From: Naegleria lovaniensis
Lineage: Eukaryota > Heterolobosea > Eutetramitea > Acrasida > Naegleriidae
DNA: 64,000 nt
Direction of reading: 5' to 3'
Assembly (NCBI RefSeq): GCF_003324165.1
Contig: NW_025407847.1
Span: 575,202 to 639,201 of the forward strand
Positions 57,783 to 64,000 of the stretch are shown piece by piece. Position 1 is the first letter of the stretch. Every line of letters starts with the position of its first letter. The notes beneath the pieces are model-generated. The model had not been told where the DNA came from. It did no database searches and was given only the letters and a program-made list of their open reading frames with translations. The position numbers were made by a program, and so were the translations under genes.

Positions 57783-60700
57783 TTACTTGGCTGGTGCGTT
57801 TGGGCATAATGTGTTCCAAATTTGAATCCTTAATAAATGGCCTGGAGAATTTCTATTTTTCTCCAAGCATGCCAAAATCTCTGACGCACCAATTACCAAC
57901 AGTGTATGATTCTTGTTAAACGCAGAGAATACATCATCCAATGACCTTGTGTGTCCGATAGTGGAATAATTTTGCTTCATGAATTGTAAATCTAGTTTTG
58001 ATGTGTCCATGTTTGGACAAAATAATATTCTCAAGCACGGCATATCTTCCATGTTAAGATGTTTTAGATTGTCTTGTGTATCGATTTTTAACCCTTCCAA
58101 AAAGGTGTCTCCTTTTTTTGTTGTTCCAATATTTTTGGGATCTGTTATCATGAAGCTATGAATGGCTTTGTTTGGTTGTGTTACATCTGAAACAGGATCT
58201 GCAACTAATGTGCATGCATAGAGTGAGCAAATTGAGTGCTTACTTAATTCACCTCTTTTTAAAAAAAATATTCCATCTGGTCTCATTTGATTGTCTGGTT
58301 TAACAATAGCATTTGATAGCCAATTGCTACTCAAATATTCTTCATGAAATAAAGAAAACCACACTCCAGGTATACCGTTGTCTTGGGCTAAAGAACTTTG
58401 TTTCAGTACGTTGTCCTTAATGAATGTCTTTAGGTCAAGATAGTAATTATCGAAATCTCCAATTCCCTTTAGCTTTGAAAATAGTGGACTTTGTGTCATT
58501 GGTAGCTTGGACTTATCTAATCTCTCGCTTTCTTCAAGTAATAACAACACAATAAATGTTTCAAATCCATCTCCAAGGGCAGGTCTGCCATTTTGTACGC
58601 AAATCATTTCTTTAACAAAATTCCAAACTTGTTGTCTATTATTCTCAAAAATATGAGTGAAATATGTTGCAAAAGCAATTGGATCAATAATTTCAAATAT
58701 TTGCTTTTTCTGTCCAACCTTGACAACAGGAGCAATAGTTTTTTCAATAAGGGCAGAGACTAATTTACCATTACTCTGAACATTTTCAGACTGGAAAACC
58801 AATTCCTGTCCAAAAATTAATGTCAGTAATACATCAAATCTATCGACAAGAGACGAATCATCTAAAAATGTTGTCACACGGTCTTTCATCAGATTCTTGT
58901 AACTCGTAACAACCTGATCTAAGCTGTCCATTAATTTTTCAGTTACAGACTCTTTGTTGGATTCGAGTAAATGTCTATGAAATAATGAAACCTTGTAAGG
59001 AGATCCTGCCAATAAATAGCATATTATATCAAAGAGTTTGGGATATTGTTTCGCCCAAGTTTGTAAATTGAATTTGTGAAGCAATATTTCCTTGACATTC
59101 CCGAAAAACCATGGATCTAAAGTACCAACAACAGTTCTAACAAACGCTCTTCCATCACCTGTGATGTTAATAGATGCCTTTGTAAAGTTGTAGGTTGTCC
59201 CTAAAAAGACCACGTTATTGAATTTGTGAATTGTCTTGTAAACAGCATGGAATAAGCTTCCCTTATTGCCATCACTTAAAGGCACAGTGTTTGGTGCAAT
59301 TTCCAATAGCGTACTCGCTTCATCAAAAGCAAAAACAACCTTAATTCCAAGGTCCCGTAGTTCGTCTGTGTATTTTACGTTTTGTCTTTGAGAATCAAAT
59401 TTTGGTTTTGTCTGAAGTAATACATTAAAAATATCAACAATCAATTCTTCTCCTCCATCTCTTATAAATCTTCGAGTTTGAGTGTTAAATTAATATTGTT
59501 ATAATTAAATATTTGAACTGAAATACATACTGTAGAAATTCTAAGGACGTAATGTTCGGATGACGTGTTGCAAGGTGTTTCATTACTATATGACTCGCTA
59601 AGGCTAGTAAAGAAACAGCTGTTTCTGGTGAGCATGAATGATTATGTTGAGTTTGAGTGTTCGCCAATGCTTGGAATATCCTTGAATTATAAGTCACGTA
59701 CAACACAAAAAACTTTTGATATATCTTTCCAGTTGGCGTTGAATTAGCCAAATTGAAAATTGTATAAGTTTTACCTGATGTTGTCAAATCCAAAAAGCAA
59801 AGAAGAGAGTAACCATAGTCATGACCTCGCTCAATCGATGCGTCTGTTGATAGCAATTTTCTGAGTTCTTCTCCTTTGTTTTCTGGAATTCGTTTAGAGT
59901 CCCAATGTGAAGTCCATTTCTTAAAATCATGTTCTTGGAACCCGTTAAGGTGGTCTGGAAGGAGAGGAGATTTATACAAGTCTTGTAAAATTTCTTTTTG
60001 ACGTTTCTCTTCTTTCAGTGTCTTATTTTTCCATGTAGCAATAGAATGTTCGAAAATGGAAGAAATTTTGTTAATATAATCAGCGAGAACGTCGAAATTC
60101 CGAAGTTCAATTTGAATTATATTGTTTTGTAGTAGAAATTGTTTGACCCACTTGACAACTTTTTTTTCCAAAGTCAAGTCAATGGCCACAGATTCACCTT
60201 TGGACCCAAAGACTACATCTTTTGCAATGCTATAGAGAGTTTTGCTATCTAATGAAGAAACTTGATCAAGACTCAAATCAGCACCTCCTTTTGCAATTGG
60301 TTCGCCCAATTTTTGTATGATTTGTTTACTCACTGGCTCCAATTGCCATAGTGAATATTGTCTGGTCATTAATTGATCGAGCACCCAAAATACAACAGTT
60401 TGACAAGTATTTTCGGAGACTTGAGTAAAGTCTTTGCTGCCAGACATGGCTTTGAGGGCAAAATATTCATCCTTCTTCTTGATATTCTCAACAATGTTGT
60501 GGAGAGATGAGCCTTTAAAACCAGCCTCATACAAAGGCTTTACATCATCAACCGACAAACCAGCACCACCCAAAGATTTAGGAGAAATTAATACTGAAGC
60601 TACTTGTTGCGCGTTCCAACTCTCGTAGTCCATCAAATTGAGAGTGATTGGTTCGGAGGATGAAGGTGCTGAAGTATTTGTACCATCACTATCATTTGTT

Positions 60701-60948
60701 GATGCTTCTTTCTCCCTCCACCAATTTGTGGTGGTGTAAGACCGTATTTGGCCAAATGTGGTTGTTGTTGGATAATACAATTTGTTGTTCGGAACAATTA
60801 AATTTGGCTTGTTCGACAAAGCATAATTGAAAACACAATTTCTGTGGCAAAAATATTGTCTTGTTGTTTTGGTGAGGCTCGATGTGTGGCTGTTGTTGTT
60901 GTGGGTAATTAACCGTTGAACGATGCTATTGGAGCCAGTTCTCTTCAT
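57783..60948 (-). CDS. SAM-like plus P-loop NTPase protein, two exons
   Basis: Exons 60948-59531 and 59469-57783 (61-nt intron gtatgt...cgaag, phase 2) give about 1,034 residues. The basic N-terminus (MKRTGSNSIVQRLITHNNN) is free of acids for some 60 residues and could be a mitochondrial presequence. A SAM-like domain (WNAQQVASVLISP, AGFKGSSLHNIVENIKKKD) covers about 100-165. An ATPase follows with a Walker-A-like LTTSGKTYTIFNLA at about 390 and a Walker-B-like VVFAFDEASTLLE early in exon 2. The large C-terminal half is helical with no known domain. NTPases of this type occur in Naegleria and in crinkler-like effectors of oomycetes and fungi; that link is tentative. The canonical GxxxxGKT glycine is replaced by Asp (LDLTTSGKT). 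Confidence 0.7.
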
Positions 60949-63900
60949 TTTGGTGCAGAAAGACAGCGGTTGGGTTTGGATAGGTGACCCGCTTGACTTT
61001 TAATCTTAATTTTTCGACATGCTTAATGATGGGATTTTTAATTTTTTTTTAAAGATCGTGTATGGAGGTATATCTATGTGTTGATATGACTTTCATCCAT
61101 TAATTAAGGGTAGTTATTGAACTGTATTCGCTTAAAGTAGACCTCTTTTGCATGGTCGGGGTTTTCGTCATCTTTGATGTTGAGCATGATCCAAGCTCAT
61201 CATTCGATAGATTTTGAAGAGTAGTACATTCGTGCTAGCGACATCATTGGATAGTGAGCTAAGCTGGTTGAGTCGTTCAACAAATGGTAACAGGTGTCAA
61301 ATTTTTGATAGAATTTAAGCGACACCTTTTTTGTAGATCTCACGAAAATAATGGGGGTCATGATAGAGCATTCGATCAGGTTTAGGGTAGTTTTCGAGAA
61401 AATCAAGTTTGAAGGAGTTTCATTGAGGTCAAAAATGACATGAAAATTTTTCAAAAAAAAATTAAAAAAAAATGAAGCCAAAACTCCCTGCATTTTTGAG
61501 GTGATCATCATCAACATCGGGTCATGTTTCCATTCATCATCATGTCATATTTATATTGATCACATCGAATGTGCACATCATGATCAACATTTATCAGGAA
61601 TATTTTGTGTGTATGAATACACATGGAAATGATAATCATCAAATAGTAATGGTTGGAATTGTTGTGAACTGCTCCCGTTGGATGTGATGATCATGGAATG
61701 AATCTGATGATCGGAATGTTGTTACAGTGATCAGAAACCATAGAATTGATCGTTGGTTCAATTCAAAATGATGGTCATTTCATGACTTTGTGTGATGTGA
61801 AGTGTGGTGGTGGCTCTATGGTAGAGCTGAAAAGTACGATCGAGACAAGCACTTCACAGAACTTCATGAAATTGTTGTAGATGGATGTTCTGATCATTCA
61901 AACAACAAATCATCAGTTTTATTCATTGACATGATTGTTTCATGGAATGGGAGCACTTCGCTTTTCTCGGAAAACATCATTTCTTGAGGAAGGGTACAAC
62001 TCTCCTCTCTTATTCATGTCATTCATTCTATCATCATGATACGTTATGATCATCATTGTGGAAGTGTTTCATGTGATTGTGAGTGTTTGAAAGTGATCAT
62101 GATGAATTGTTGTTGGTATGTATTGTTGTATGATTGAATGAATATTTTATAACAATTGACTGATTCAGTTTTTCGATAAACCAATGATTGCAATGTTGTA
62201 TAATACATTGTGAGGAGTATTTCTATGACTATTGATGATGGATGTGATCATTATTGGTGGAGTATCATGATGAATGTTGTAGTGGTGTGATACCATGTTT
62301 TTCCGAGAGTAAGTGTGCCCTGAACACTACATATCAACATGTTCGTCATGATGAGTGTAACACATCCATGTTGGTTTCACTCACTGATTCATCAATTTGT
62401 GGAAGTGGTGTCTCACTCTTTCAGTTCATTTTTCTTTTTCACATGATATTACGATAATGAATAATTTCAAGAATATCACAGTGATTTTTTATGATTATAC
62501 ACACTAGGATATTGTTATTTTGAAATTTGTGGAATTTATCTATATGAGTTGATTTTGTTATGAGACACCTGAGAAGTGTGGAAAATGATTATTAATTAAT
62601 TTTTGAAGAGTTGTCAGGAGAGTGATGTAGATAGTTTTTCATGGTAGATGAGATGATGTACAACACATTGACATTAATTCTTGTACTTGTTCATGTCTAG
62701 AATGTATTGTTGATGAGCACCTGAGAAGATTTCGTCATGAAGTGCATTACAGTGTGAGACATGGTTTTTTTTATTGAATAGTTGCAATCATCCATGTGTT
62801 GATCTTGTTCCATTGTGTTATTGTTGATGTTGTGGATTGTTGTGATTCATTGTGTGATGAAGGAATTCACTCATGTCATGTTTGACACTTTTTCGTGGAG
62901 AGCCTTTGTTGATTTATGATGGCTGCATTGAAAATAAAGAATTAATTCAGTGATTTTCATGATCAGTGCATGTGAAATGTATGGTGTATGTGGTTGATAT
63001 GCGTCAATGTTCATGTCATCTTGATTTTGAATTTTGTCTGGATTTACTGACCCTATACTTCCGCATTTAGAATTTATCCAAAAACATGTTGTTGTTACTG
63101 ATCAGTGTTGTTTGGTGTTGTGATGACGGAATCATGATCGAAACCATATGTAGTGATTGTAGATGTGTCTTTCGACCGTATTGGATACGTCTACCATGTT
63201 CGTTGTTATCACCAAACGGATGAGTGTTCAAATTTGTTTATGAAGAGTGATGAAATGAAACATGGTTGTTTGAATGTTCATTCAAGTTGATAAACATGCT
63301 TGTCATGATGACGTGATCACGTGATAGTGATTGTGTTGATCCATCAGTTGTATTTGTCGAGTAATGCTTTAATCATTTGAATACAGTTTGATGTTGTGAT
63401 GGATGACATCTTTGTTATGAATGTTTAATATTCTGTCATTATCATGTAGTAGTTATGTCATAGTGTGAGTCCTATCATTTTGAAGTGTTTTGTAATGTTG
63501 TGTGCTTGGTGTGATATGAAACTTTGAAAAAGTTGTGACATTTTCTTTATATATTGTGATGATGTTCACTACTCTTTATGAGATTGATATAACAAGTTTA
63601 TCATGTATATGACAACATATCTATGAAGTATTATTGAATGTATATTGATACTTGATGAGATAATTGATAAATGTTAACTTTGGAGTGTTTGGAAAAATAT
63701 GGTCTTAGTCTCTTTGCATGGGTTTGATAAAAATTCTACTCTTTGGGTTTGGATTCCTCTCAGTAGGATTTTTAAAAAGATTCAATATAACAATATTTAA
63801 CTTGTTTTTAATATCAATTAGTCCCACGCAGAGAGGAAGGAGATATTAAGCGAAAGATTTCTTGTTGTTATAGTGGATATCGAGATAGCCTCTATATTTG

Positions 63901-64000
63901 TACCAAAAAAATCAGGTCCTGTGGTGGTTGACCATCCTCTAAAATTATCGTTGAATGATCAAAACTTGAATATTTCCATCAATTAAGATGTAAGGAAGTA
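60949..64000. other. Gene-free, T+G-rich region
   Basis: About 3 kb with no open frame worth calling; the frames at 61200-61517, 61802-61987 and 62254-62457 have no domain or codon sense. The plus strand is T- and G-rich: the line at 62821 has 26 T, 17 G, 12 A and 5 C; the line at 63361 has 26 T and 13 G. Short palindromes such as atgatcat and cacgtg recur. The first 200 bases hold the promoter of the P-loop gene. It could be intergenic DNA, an unspliced untranslated RNA, or a chromosome-end-proximal segment; the sequence alone does not say. Confidence 0.45.

Noticed and set aside
61200-61517. 105-codon minus-strand frame in the gene-free region
   Set aside because: Irregular hydrophobic content from A/T runs, no domain, no neighbouring exon.
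63700-63800. tRNA-like B box in gggtttggattcct
   Set aside because: Loop has an extra base and no cloverleaf can be drawn by eye.
1-64000. CRISPR arrays, insertion sequences, attachment sites, operons
   Set aside because: No repeat-spacer pattern, transposase or terminal inverted repeats seen; introns and gene types mark a eukaryotic nuclear genome.

Overview
The window looks like nuclear DNA of a free-living heterolobosean amoeba, most likely a Naegleria species (inference). The signs are A+T-rich DNA, about twenty closely packed genes on both strands, short GT-AG introns (mostly 50-130 nt), several copies of DUF4116-repeat genes, and a mix of animal-like families (acyloxyacyl hydrolase, TMEM151) with signalling fusions (kinase-like/ATPase/GAF/cyclase, RasGEF). 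I saw no operons, CRISPR arrays, rRNA, convincing tRNA or transposon.

Layout. 1-4.8 kb: the 3' end of an acyloxyacyl hydrolase gene, then on the minus strand a SIMPL-domain protein, an RCC1-repeat protein and an LRR protein. 5-16.2 kb: two DUF4116 genes and a decayed third copy, interleaved with two coiled-coil proteins and a TMEM151-family membrane protein. 16.9-22.8 kb: one six-exon gene for a protein of about 1,877 residues joining a kinase-like domain, an AAA-type ATPase, a helical region, GAF and a class III cyclase domain. 22.9-31 kb: a truncated DUF4116 duplicate, S-adenosylmethionine synthetase, a USP10-like deubiquitinase, and a macro-like/RasGEF protein. 31-44.5 kb: two small unknown proteins, an NHL/EGF membrane protein, a Cys-rich secreted protein, a BTB plus nucleotidyltransferase-like protein, alanyl-tRNA synthetase, and a secreted Ala/Gly-rich protein. 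44.9-55.7 kb: a giant cadherin-like/VWA surface protein and a SAC1-type anion transporter, convergent. 56.7-61 kb: a broken membrane-protein gene and a SAM/P-loop NTPase gene. 61-64 kb: gene-free, strongly T+G-biased DNA.

A recurring feature is the single-base reading-frame break. I found about a dozen. Most sit in short homopolymers, and all but one are restored by one added base (the other needs two). Homology, repeat periodicity and a second in-window paralogue show the coding continues in the next frame. I read these as consensus-sequence deletions rather than a dozen pseudogenes; the gene models below span them and say where they are. Start codons and splice sites are hand-derived from frame continuity and GT/AG signals.
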